Below are positions 56,925-64,000 of a stretch of 64,000 bases of DNA, piece after piece (the first letter of the stretch is position 1; every line of letters begins with the position of its first letter). The stretch covers positions 29,815-93,814 of the forward strand of contig NZ_BBCE01000013.1 in NCBI RefSeq assembly GCF_001311885.1. Direction: 5' to 3'. Origin of the DNA: Syntrophomonas palmitatica JCM 14374 (GTDB lineage: Bacteria > Bacillota > Syntrophomonadia > Syntrophomonadales > Syntrophomonadaceae). The translations under genes and the position numbers were made by a program. Below the pieces are notes generated by a model. That model was not told the origin of the DNA, searched no databases, and saw only the letters and a program-made list of their open reading frames with translations.

Positions 56925-58423
56925 ATGGCTTATCTGGCTCTATACCGGGCCTGGCGTCCACAGAGTTTCGCAGAAGTAGTGGGGCAGGAAAAGACGATTA
57001 CCGCACTGCGCAACGCTGTTAATCAAGGACGCTTATCCCATGCCTATTTATTTTCCGGCCCTCGCGGTACCGGCAAAACCAGTGTCGCTAAAATTATTGC
57101 CCGGGTGGTTAATTGCGATAACCCGCTGGAGGGTGAACCCTGCAATCAGTGTAATAGCTGCCGGGATATACTAAATGGTAATTTTATGGATGTTATAGAG
57201 ATTGATGCCGCATCAAACCGCGGCATTGATGAGATACGGGACCTGCGTGAGAAAGTGCGGGTAGCCCCCGCGCAAGGCAAGAAAAAGGTTTATATTATCG
57301 ATGAAGTACATATGCTGACAACGGAAGCTTTTAATGCCCTGTTAAAAACCCTGGAAGAGCCGCCGGATGCGGTAATATTTATTCTGGCCACTACCGAACC
57401 CCAGAAAATACCTGACACCATTCGTTCCCGCTGCCAGGCCTTTCATTTCAGACGTTTAACCGCACAAGAAATCATGCGCGGCTTAAACAAGCGGCTGCCG
57501 ACAGCGGTATCGAACTTGACCCGGAAGCTCTGCTATTGATGGCCCGCCGCGCCAATGGGGGGATGAGAGATGCTCTGAGCACCCTCGATCAGGTACATTC
57601 GTTCAAGGGGCATATAATAACGAAGGAAGACGTCCTGGATGTTTTGGGGTTGGTAGACGAATTGTTTTTGGCCCGGCTCTTTGATTATATCCTGGAACAG
57701 GATATACGCACGGTAATAGAAATGCTTAATACGGCTCTAAGTCAGGGCAAGGAGGCCCAGCATCTCTTAAGAGAGAGCGTCCTCTACCTGCGTGATCTCC
57801 TGCTGTTTTCAGTCATGGGAGAGGAAGCGCAGTTGTCCGTAGTACAAAAAGAGGCTAAACCAAACCTGACCAGACAGAAGGGCCAGGTGAACCCCGAGCA
57901 GATTATGACAGCCTTAAAGATGTTGATGGAAACCAGCGAAAAGATGAGATATAGCGAGAACAACCGGTTTATTTTAGAAATGGCTTTTATAGAACTGACG
58001 AACTTATGGAGCGAAAAAGAAGCTGCTCTTGTTAAACCAGCGCCTAAAATCCCTTCCGCTTCGGCCAGCAAACCAACCCGTGCTAAAACTGCCCCAAAAG
58101 AGGCGGTTGATCCCGTCTGGAATCAGATCCTGGCTGCGGTGAAAGAGAAAAAGATCCCTACGTACGCCCTGCTGGTACAGGGACGGCTATTGGGTATCAG
58201 TGATGACAGCATGTATATAGGATATAAGAAAGGATATAGTTTTCATAAAGAGAAAATGGAGGAGAAAGGCAACCGCGGAATACTGGAAAGCGTGGTGCAG
58301 GAAATTTATAAAAAACCAATGAATATTGAACTGGTGCTGCTTGATGACGAACAGGTTAATGATATAGTAGTTAAAAAAGCCATAGAACTATTTGGAGAAG
58401 AAATAGTAAAAATAAAAAACTGA
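56925..58423 (+). CDS. dnaX: DNA polymerase III subunit gamma/tau (frameshifted)
   Basis: The clamp-loader ATPase. It starts [20 protein letters not shown], with Walker [13 protein letters not shown], the four-Cys zinc module ([16 protein letters not shown]), IDEVHMLT and sensor [10 protein letters not shown]. The frame breaks at about 57482-57487. One base, either C (GGC CTT AAA CAA) or A, gives [20 protein letters not shown] and joins the halves. The corrected product is 499 residues. ATG 56925 has AAGGAGGG upstream. It heads dnaX-ebfC-recR. Confidence 0.95.
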
Positions 58424-58435
58424 GGAGGAAAGAGG

Positions 58436-58765
58436 ATGAAATTTAATCCCGGTGCAGGCGGATCCATGAACAAGATGTTAAAACAAGCCAAACAGGTACA
58501 GGAACAGATTGTGAAGATGCAGGAAGAACTTAGGGAACGCGAAGTAGAAGCTTCTTCCGGAGGGGGAGCGGTTACGGTCACAGTTAACGGCAAACAAGAA
58601 ATCCTGCGTATTAAAATAAAGCCGGAAGTCGTTGATCCTGAGGATGTGGAGATGCTTGAAGACCTGGTTTTGACCGCTGTCAACGAAGCCGTTAAACAAT
58701 CTCAGGACATGGTTTCCAATGAAATGGCACGCATAACCGGCGGCTTTAACATCCCCGGACTATAA
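58436..58765 (+). CDS. ebfC: YbaB/EbfC nucleoid-associated protein
   Basis: A 109-residue protein with an N-terminal helix rich in K and Q ([20 protein letters not shown]), then [20 protein letters not shown] and a short C-terminus. It binds DNA as a dimer. Order dnaX-ebfC-recR is standard. ATG 58436 has GAGGAAAGAGG upstream. Confidence 0.94.
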   Translation: MKFNPGAGGSMNKMLKQAKQVQEQIVKMQEELREREVEASSGGGAVTVTVNGKQEILRIKIKPEVVDPEDVEMLEDLVLTAVNEAVKQSQDMVSNEMARITGGFNIPGL

Positions 58766-58773
58766 TATTTATT

Positions 58774-58812
58774 AGGTGTCGGTGTCAAGAGAACCGTCCC
58801 CTTGACACCTGA
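58774..58812. repeat. Inverted GGTGTCAAG/CTTGACACC repeat
   Basis: GGTGTCAAG (58781-58789) and CTTGACACC (58801-58809) flank GAACCGTCCC. A shorter diverged copy of the same unit lies at 59441-59467 on the other side of recR (GTGTCAAG...GGTCCCC-TGACAAC). This resembles REP-type palindromic units spread in Firmicutes genomes. Confidence 0.65.
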
Positions 58813-58836
58813 CCATTTTCGTTTGGGAGGTTTGCG

Positions 58837-59430
58837 ATGAAGCTGGCGCGTCCGCTGGAAAACCTTATTGACCAGCTGCAGAAACTGCCGACCATTGGGC
58901 CTAAAACTGCCCAGCGCCTGGCATTATTTATATTAAAGGTTCCTGAATCCGAAGCAAATGAACTGGCACAGGCTATTATCGATGCACGGCAAAAGATTAC
59001 TGCTTGTTCGGAGTGTGGTATCTTGACTGATTTATCCCCTTGCAGTGTCTGCCGTGACGACAGCAGAGACGGAAGCGTTCTCTGTGTAGTCGGGGAAACC
59101 AGTGATGTAATGGCTATAGAACGCACCGGTTTTCGCGGCCGTTATTTTGTCCTGAATAAGAATATAGACCTGCTGGCCGACAACGCCTTCGAAGGCTTGA
59201 ATATGAAGCTGTTTGCGGCTAAACTTGCAGCCGGAGGGGTTAAGGAGGTTGTATTGGCACTTAACCCTGATATTGACGGGGAAGTAATGTCCCGGTATCT
59301 GGGAGGAATCGCCGCCCAGTATGACGTACTGATAACCCGTCCCGCTCATGGGCTGCCGGTAGGGGGCAACATAGAATTCGCCGACGAAATCACCCTGCGC
59401 CGCGCCCTGGAAGGCCGCAGAGAGCTGTAG
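58837..59430 (+). CDS. recR: Recombination mediator RecR
   Basis: A 197-residue protein with helix-hairpin-helix LQKLPTIGPKTAQRLALFIL, a four-Cys zinc finger (CSECGILTDLSPCSVC) and a Toprim domain (LCVVGETSDVMAIE). It works with RecF and RecO in loading RecA at gaps. ATG 58837 has GGGAGG upstream. Intact. Confidence 0.96.
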   Translation: MKLARPLENLIDQLQKLPTIGPKTAQRLALFILKVPESEANELAQAIIDARQKITACSECGILTDLSPCSVCRDDSRDGSVLCVVGETSDVMAIERTGFRGRYFVLNKNIDLLADNAFEGLNMKLFAAKLAAGGVKEVVLALNPDIDGEVMSRYLGGIAAQYDVLITRPAHGLPVGGNIEFADEITLRRALEGRREL

Positions 59431-59515
59431 ATTTTACACAGTGTCAAGAAAACGGTCCCCTGACAACCTCGCGCGAAAAAGTTTTGCGTAAACTGCGTCT
59501 AAAACAACATAAAAT

Positions 59516-59571
59516 AAAACCTCCTGGCATATGATGCTGTAGACCACAGTAAAAATATGCCAGGAGGTTTT
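59516..59571 (+). promoter_or_regulatory. Hairpin enclosing the yaaL ribosome binding site
   Basis: AAAACCTCCTGGCATAT (59516-59532) is a perfect 17-bp inverse of 59555-59571. The right arm contains AGGAGG, the ribosome binding site of the GTG at 59574, so the fold would hide it. The right arm ends in TTTT, so it could also act as a terminator for recR. Confidence 0.75.
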
Positions 59572-59573
59572 GC

Positions 59574-59855
59574 GTGATTAAGTGGCCAGAAATAATCAAG
59601 AAGCTGAGCCGGACAGCTTTGATAAAAACCCAGCCCGAATGCCAGGGAATTATATCTGATGAAACTCTGCTCCGGCAGGCATACGAAGAACTGCAGCAAG
59701 CCCGGAACATGTTTTCTTATGCCGGCGACCAGGAAATGATAGACAGTGCTATTTATGCCTTGATGGCAGCAGAAAAACGGTATGATCATCTGTTAAAAAA
59801 CATTAAACAAAAAAACCGTCAATGGGAATTTAAAGCCCTGGATATGATTCGGTGA
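59574..59855 (+). CDS. yaaL: YaaL-family (DUF2508) protein
   Basis: A 93-residue helical protein with RQAYEELQQARNMFSYAGDQ and MIDSAIYALMAAEKRYDHLL, characteristic of DUF2508/YaaL. It lies between recR and bofA exactly as in Bacillus. Function unknown. GTG 59574 uses the AGGAGG that lies in the hairpin arm. Confidence 0.9.
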   Translation: MIKWPEIIKKLSRTALIKTQPECQGIISDETLLRQAYEELQQARNMFSYAGDQEMIDSAIYALMAAEKRYDHLLKNIKQKNRQWEFKALDMIR

Positions 59856-59875
59856 GATGTGAGGGGTGATAAATA

Positions 59876-60138
59876 ATGGATACCGTAAATATTATTATAG
59901 CAGGTTTGTTTTTATTGGCAGTATTGTACATAATAGCCAGATTTTAGCCAAACCGGTTAAATTATTATGGAAAATACTGCTGAATTCACTGATAGGCCTG
60001 GTTTTATTATTAGCCGCCAATTACCTTGGCGCATTTTGGGATTTTTCTCTACCGGTAAATATTATCACCGTATTAACCGCAGGATTTTTGGGAATACCTG
60101 GAGTGCTGCTGCTAATCGCCTTTAAACTGCTTATTTAG
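59876..60138 (+). CDS. bofA: Pro-sigma-K processing inhibitor BofA (frameshifted)
   Basis: A small membrane protein that holds the SpoIVFB protease inactive until late sporulation. The first part, MDTVNIIIAGLFLLAVLYII, reaches AR then a frame change at 59940. Restoring one A (AGA ATT TTA GCC AAA) continues as ILAKPVKLLWKILLNSLIGL to 60138. Corrected length is 87 residues, equal to B. subtilis BofA. ATG 59876 has GAGGGG upstream. Location after recR-yaaL is typical. Confidence 0.9.
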
Positions 60139-60173
60139 TTATATCTGCTCCAAGCAGAATATTTACAATATAC

Positions 60174-60197
60174 AGACCGGCCCAAACCGGTCTTTTT
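60174..60197 (+). terminator. Terminator after bofA
   Basis: AGACCGG-CCCAAA-CCGGTCT followed by TTTTT. Confidence 0.88.
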
Positions 60198-60458
60198 CAA
60201 TTTTATAATAAGTTCTATTTGTAGTGCTTCATTGTTTCTTAATACAAAATTAACAAAATAAGTAGTGCATCAAGGATGGATTAGAGTATATCATATACTT
60301 TAACACCCCTTAAAAAGCAGTTTGCTTTCCGGGGTTTGCCATATTTGTTATAGCATTATCAATAATTATGCGTATTATTCAAGGTAATATTGCAAATTAT
60401 TGACGCATATTTCGTTATTAATATATACTATTTATAAACTGGCCGCTTCAAGCGGGGG
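60198..60458 (+). promoter_or_regulatory. AT-rich spacer with promoter for the P-loop/oxidoreductase operon
   Basis: About 260 bp without a gene. A promoter candidate TTGACG (60400-60405), 18 bp, TATACT (60424-60429) lies 29 bp upstream of the next frame. A hairpin-like segment at 60304-60338 (CCCCTTAAAAAGC...GGGG) may be regulatory, but nothing definite can be named. Confidence 0.5.
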
Positions 60459-61142
60459 GTGTTTTATTTTAACCCGGCAGAATCATCAAGAATCGTGGAA
60501 GCTTTTGTAGGCGAATATGCCAGCGGCAAAAGTGAAATCTCCATAAACCGGGCCCTGGAATTAAAGATGCTGGGGCGGGAAGTTAATCTTGTGGATCTTG
60601 ATACCGTGGAACCTTTTTATACCTTAAGACCCATAAAAGAAATGCTGGAAGAAAAAGGTTTGCGGGTGATAGGCTTTTCAAACCGTGATGCTTTTGGTCT
60701 CGGTGAAACCGGAGCCATGTTGAATCCCCAAGCTCGCTGGGCTCTGCGCCGCGAAGGGGATATTATTATGGATATAGGGTACGGTGTATTCGGGGCGCAG
60801 ACTTTGAATCTGGTGGAAGGAGCCAATGAGTCTCCTGATTTGAGAGTAATAGCGGTAATCAACTATATGCGCCCCATGACTGCCTCAAGAGAACTTATTA
60901 AGGAATATATTGAAAACCTGGGACGAGTTGATGCTGTAGCAGCCAATACCCATTTGGGTGATGAAACCACTATTGACATAATTAAAAAAGGTAATGATGA
61001 AATTATAAAAGCTGCCGTCGATCTGGGGCTGCCGGTTGATTTTATAGCTGTGGATGAAAAACTGCGGGAGACCATTGATCTGAAAGATTTTTCAATACCT
61101 ATAAAATATATCCGCCGCTATATGCCGTCAGCTCGCTGGTAA
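60459..61142 (+). CDS. P-loop NTPase-like protein preceding 2-oxoacid oxidoreductase genes
   Basis: A 227-residue protein with an atypical Walker A, FVGEYASGKSEISINRALEL, then VNLVDLDTVEPFYTLRP and a Walker B-like GDIIMDIGYG. The fold seems related to MinD/CooC-type ATPases. The start is uncertain: GTG 60459 overlaps the GGGGGG tract, and GTG 60495 is a shorter option giving MEAFVGEYASGKSE. It lies 41 nt before the oxidoreductase alpha subunit and may serve its assembly or regulation, which is inference. Confidence 0.7.
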   Translation: MFYFNPAESSRIVEAFVGEYASGKSEISINRALELKMLGREVNLVDLDTVEPFYTLRPIKEMLEEKGLRVIGFSNRDAFGLGETGAMLNPQARWALRREGDIIMDIGYGVFGAQTLNLVEGANESPDLRVIAVINYMRPMTASRELIKEYIENLGRVDAVAANTHLGDETTIDIIKKGNDEIIKAAVDLGLPVDFIAVDEKLRETIDLKDFSIPIKYIRRYMPSARW

Positions 61143-61183
61143 ATAGAGATATTGTATATGAACGGGAGGTGTTTTATATACTA

Positions 61184-62270
61184 ATGGAAAAAGTAATCAA
61201 CGAAGCTCAAAAAGCGTTCATGACCGGAAATGAGGTCGTAGCCTGGGCAGCTCTGGCTGCAGGCGCTGAAGTAATGTTTGGTTATCCGATCACACCCCAG
61301 AATGAAGTCATGCACTACTGGACCCGTCTGTGTCCAAAGTACAACCGGAATTTTCTGCAAACCGAAGATGAAATATCCGCAGGCTTTACCGTTTGCGGTG
61401 CAGTGCAAAGCGGGAAAAAGGCCTTTACCGCTACGGCTGGCCCCGGCAATGTATTGATGCAGGAGCCTTTTGGTATGGCCGAAGCTATGCGGCTGCTTGG
61501 TAGCCATAATTCAGCAGCGCGGGGGACCCTCATCCGGTACAGTGGTTTATTCCCAGCAGGAAGTAGCATTAACCACCTTTGGCGGTAATGGCGAAGGATG
61601 GCGTATTGTCTATTCAACCGCAACCCATCAGGAAATTTACGATTACGTTATTAAGGCTTTTAATACCGCCTGGAAATATCGTTTTCCTACCTTTGTATTG
61701 GGAGATGGATATCAGGCCAAGATGCGTGAACCTTTGGAATTATACAACCCGAAGGAAAAAGGCATTACCATGGTGGAAACCTATCCCTTAATCGGTTTGC
61801 CCGGTGAAATCGGCAACAACCGGCAGCCCCAGCATCTGTGCAACATATACAGCCTGGAAGAGGAATTATATGATGTTGTAATGAAGGTATCGGCTGAATA
61901 CGAAGCTGTATCATCGGAAATAGAAGAATTCGATGAGAAAAACTGTGATGGGGCGGACATAATAATCATTTCTCACGGGGTTGTGTCACGTGCTGCCGAT
62001 GACGCCGTAAAAGCCCTGCAGGCCCAGGGCATCAAAGCAGGGTACTTCAGACCCATTACCCTGCGGCCTTTCCCGACCAAACAACTGCGCGATGCGATTG
62101 CCCGCAGTTCTGCCCAAAAGCTGCTGGTGGTGGAATCGGCTTACGGGCAGCTTTACCGTTTGCTGAGACAGGAGATATATGGGGAAACTGTGCCTATGGA
62201 AACCTTATTTATGCCCGGTGTCGGCATTATTGACTATGACATTATAAATAAAGTAAAGAGTATTCTTTAG
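61184..62270 (+). CDS. vorB: 2-oxoacid:ferredoxin oxidoreductase, alpha subunit (VorB-like, frameshifted)
   Basis: The subunit starts MEKVINEAQKAFMTGNEVVA, with AAGAEVMFGYPITPQNEVMH and, after a frame change, QQRGGPSSGTVVYSQQEVAL. It binds the pyrimidine part of TPP in CoA-dependent oxidative decarboxylation of 2-oxoacids. The break at 61496-61498 needs either removal of one T (CGG CTG CTG GTA) or addition of two bases (CTG CCC TTG GTA, matching the usual RLPLVAIIQQ). This makes it unlike most others. Corrected length about 361. Substrate could be branched-chain or other 2-oxoacids. Confidence 0.87.
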
Positions 62271-62286
62271 GGGAGGAGGTATATCA

Positions 62287-63041
62287 ATGTCAAGCGTAGC
62301 ACCAGCATTCCAAAGTCATGGTATCTGCCATCCAAACCACATAAGTTTTGTCCCGGATGCGGACACGGCATCGTTTTAAAAGCTCTGGGCGAAAACATAG
62401 ATGAATTAGGTATTCAGGATAAAACTGTTTTTGGCTGCGATATCGGCTGTTCACTTTTATCATGGAATTTTTTCGCCTGTGACAGCACTCAGACCCATCA
62501 TGGCCGTACTACTCCGGTTATGGTTGGTATTAAGAGATCACGGCCTGAATTGATTACAGTTGGTTACATGGGAGACGGCGGCGGTTACTCTATAGGCTCT
62601 CAGCACCTGCTCAATGCGGCCGTACGTAATGAAAAAGTAACCCTTATTCTGGTGAATAACACCAACTACGGCATGACCGGCGGGCAAATGGCCCCTACCA
62701 CCTTGCCCGGCCAAAAAACCGAAACCACTCCCTTTGGCAGGGATCCTGAACTTACCGGCTATCCCACCAAAGGACCTGAGTTTGTGGCGCAATTAACCCC
62801 GGATACCGCTTATGTAGCCCGGGCTACTGTCTCAAAATACAATCAGCTGAAACGTTTTATACGTAATGCCCTGCGCAACCAAATCGAGGGCAACGGTTTT
62901 TCCTTTGTGGAAGTTCTCTCCACCTGCCCTACCAACTGGCGCACTAATGCCCAGCAAACCTGGCGCTTCCTGGAAGATGAAATGGAACAGCACTTCCCCA
63001 TAGGCGAATTAAAAACTCCCTTTGGAAAGGGGGATAAATAA
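62287..63041 (+). CDS. 2-oxoacid:ferredoxin oxidoreductase, TPP-binding beta subunit (frameshifted)
   Basis: ATG 62287 (GGGGAGGAGG upstream) reads MSSVAPAF and breaks at 62310-62311. Restoring one C (TTC CCA AAG TCA) continues KSWYLPSKPHKFCPGCGHGI. The TPP motif is GDGGGYSIGSQHLL...NN, with CPGC and CDIGCS cysteines for an iron-sulfur cluster. Corrected length 251 residues, normal for this subunit. The stop overlaps the next start (TAATG). Confidence 0.92.
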
Positions 63042-63619
63042 TGTCTTTGCTGAAAATCGCCCTGGCCGGAGAAGGCGGGCAGGGAGTACAATCCGTAGCC
63101 GAAATAATAGCTGAAGCCGCTTATAATGAAAAAAAACAAACCATTTATATCCCTAATTTCGGTTTGGAACAAAGAGGCGGAGTATCTATTGCTTTTATCC
63201 AAGTTAGCGAAAATAGAATAGGCGCTCCCAAATTTAATAAAGCGGATGTAGTTATTGCCCTGAGTGATAGAGCAGTGGGCAGAACAGCGGTTTATTCAGA
63301 CCAGAATACATTGTTTGTATATGATGACGGTTTTAAGGTTGATGCACAAGACCTTCCCAAAGAAGCCAAAAGGATTATAGCTATCCCAGCCATTAAAACC
63401 GCTAACACGGAACTGCATCCCCGGGTTTTTAACATTATAATAATGGGGGCGGTCATAGGTCTTACCAATGTAGTAAGCTTCGAATCCGCCAGGGACGCCC
63501 TGGTTCATAAATTATCCTATAAATTTGAGAAAGACCCGGCTTTAAAAGAACTGAACTTTAAAGCCCTTGAAATAGGAAAGCAGCTGGCTCAAGCCTCTCT
63601 AAAGGAAGGGGTGTGTTAA
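63041..63619 (+). CDS. 2-oxoacid:ferredoxin oxidoreductase, gamma subunit
   Basis: A 192-residue subunit with the family start KIALAGEGGQGVQSVAEIIA and FGLEQRGGVSIAFIQVSE. It contributes to CoA binding and complex assembly. Overlaps the beta stop by 1 nt, and the delta gene follows closely. Intact. Confidence 0.92.
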   Translation: MSLLKIALAGEGGQGVQSVAEIIAEAAYNEKKQTIYIPNFGLEQRGGVSIAFIQVSENRIGAPKFNKADVVIALSDRAVGRTAVYSDQNTLFVYDDGFKVDAQDLPKEAKRIIAIPAIKTANTELHPRVFNIIIMGAVIGLTNVVSFESARDALVHKLSYKFEKDPALKELNFKALEIGKQLAQASLKEGVC

Positions 63620-63621
63620 GA

Positions 63622-63882
63622 ATGACAGGTAAGATTGAAGCCTTGACTACAGAAATGGAGAAAGCGATATTTCATATTTTCCCTGCTTACTGCAAAGGCT
63701 GCGGCCTATGTAAAGAGAAATGCCCCAATGATGTTCTGGTTTGGTCAGATAAACTAGGGGTTTATGGCACACCTACAGTAACCCCCAAGGATGAGGACAG
63801 CTGCATCGCGTGTAAAATATGTGAAATGGTCTGCCCTGACTGCGCCATCTTCCTTGAACGGTTGAAAAAGAAAAGCAGCTAA
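63622..63882 (+). CDS. 2-oxoacid:ferredoxin oxidoreductase, delta (ferredoxin-like) subunit
   Basis: An 86-residue 2[4Fe-4S] protein with CKGCGLCKEKCP and CIACKICEMVCP. It carries electrons from the TPP subunit to free ferredoxin. Such a separate delta subunit is typical for Vor/Kor-type enzymes. ATG 63622 is chosen since AAGGAAGGGG lies 10 nt upstream; an in-frame GTG 63613 is too close to that site. A terminator follows. Confidence 0.9.
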   Translation: MTGKIEALTTEMEKAIFHIFPAYCKGCGLCKEKCPNDVLVWSDKLGVYGTPTVTPKDEDSCIACKICEMVCPDCAIFLERLKKKSS

Positions 63883-63921
63883 TAAATATAGGGCAGCATA
63901 GAAAAATTTTAAAAACGATAG

Positions 63922-63950
63922 AACCGGGCGTTGTCAAAGCCCGGTTTTTT
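63922..63950 (+). terminator. Terminator after the oxidoreductase operon
   Basis: AACCGGGC-GTTGTCAAA-GCCCGGTT followed by TTTT. Confidence 0.9.
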
Positions 63951-64000
63951 GGTATATAATATATAAGCGCTTAATGGTTTAATTAAGAAAATAAACCTGC

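Noticed and set aside
1..64000. CRISPR arrays, insertion sequences or integrase genes
   Set aside because: No regularly spaced repeats, transposase or integrase motifs were seen. The repeats found are short palindromes and one 65-bp duplication.

Overview
The window looks like the replication-origin region of a low-GC-type Gram-positive, spore-forming anaerobe of the class Clostridia. A Syntrophomonas-like syntroph is my best guess, from gene content only. The evidence is as follows. The dnaA start and DnaA boxes lie at the left edge, followed by rpmH-rnpA-yidD-yidC-jag-mnmE-mnmG-rsmG-noc-parA-parB. Sporulation-linked genes are present (yyaC, bofA). There is a long Bacillus-type SRP RNA, a SCIFF ranthipeptide locus, selenocysteine machinery and a ferredoxin-linked 2-oxoacid oxidoreductase.

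Layout. 1-9.6 kb: origin and chromosome segregation, ending in a parS site set inside a large palindrome. 9.6-14.4 kb: repeat-rich spacer, an M23 peptidase-bactofilin pair, a phosphoribosyltransferase, yyaC and a YkvI-like membrane protein. 14.5-19.7 kb: selA-selB, an orphan livF, a CBS-ACT protein and selC (tRNA-Sec). 19.7-24.6 kb: a two-gene surface operon, an SLH-FecR-double-cohesin protein plus a dockerin-tailed secreted partner, bracketed by selC and a degenerate selC-like sequence. 24.7-35.3 kb: MBOAT/SGNH envelope acylation pair, an ArsB/NhaD-type permease, lipoprotein carbonic anhydrase, an apparent ADP-ribosyltransferase-HD fusion, a VTT-domain protein, a CvpA-like protein and an M18 aminopeptidase. 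35.4-45 kb: selD with an in-frame UGA (selenocysteine) and an adjacent SECIS-like hairpin, small conserved proteins, a FapA-family protein, rpsF-ssb-rpsR, rplI, a Lon-family protease and purA. 45-50 kb: three tRNAs (Val, Asp, Gly), the SCIFF peptide with its radical SAM maturase, and a LysM-G5-M23 hydrolase. 50-56.5 kb: trxB, a gluzincin, murA, a hybrid histidine kinase and a GGDEF response regulator. 56.5-64 kb: SRP RNA, dnaX-ebfC-recR, yaaL, bofA, and a P-loop gene followed by a four-subunit 2-oxoacid:ferredoxin oxidoreductase.

A striking technical feature runs through the window. At least 16 otherwise intact genes, most of them housekeeping, carry 1-nt frameshifts. Most are explained by loss of one G or C from a short G/C run, and restoring the base gives a full-length protein of family-typical size each time. 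I therefore annotate these genes at full span as CDS with frameshifts. I regard the shifts as probable sequence errors, not as pseudogenes.

The selenocysteine system is complete here (selA, selB, selC, selD), and SelD itself is predicted to need selenocysteine. The most unusual biology candidates are the cohesin/dockerin surface pair next to a decayed tRNA-Sec copy, the ART-HD fusion, and the parS-in-palindrome arrangement.
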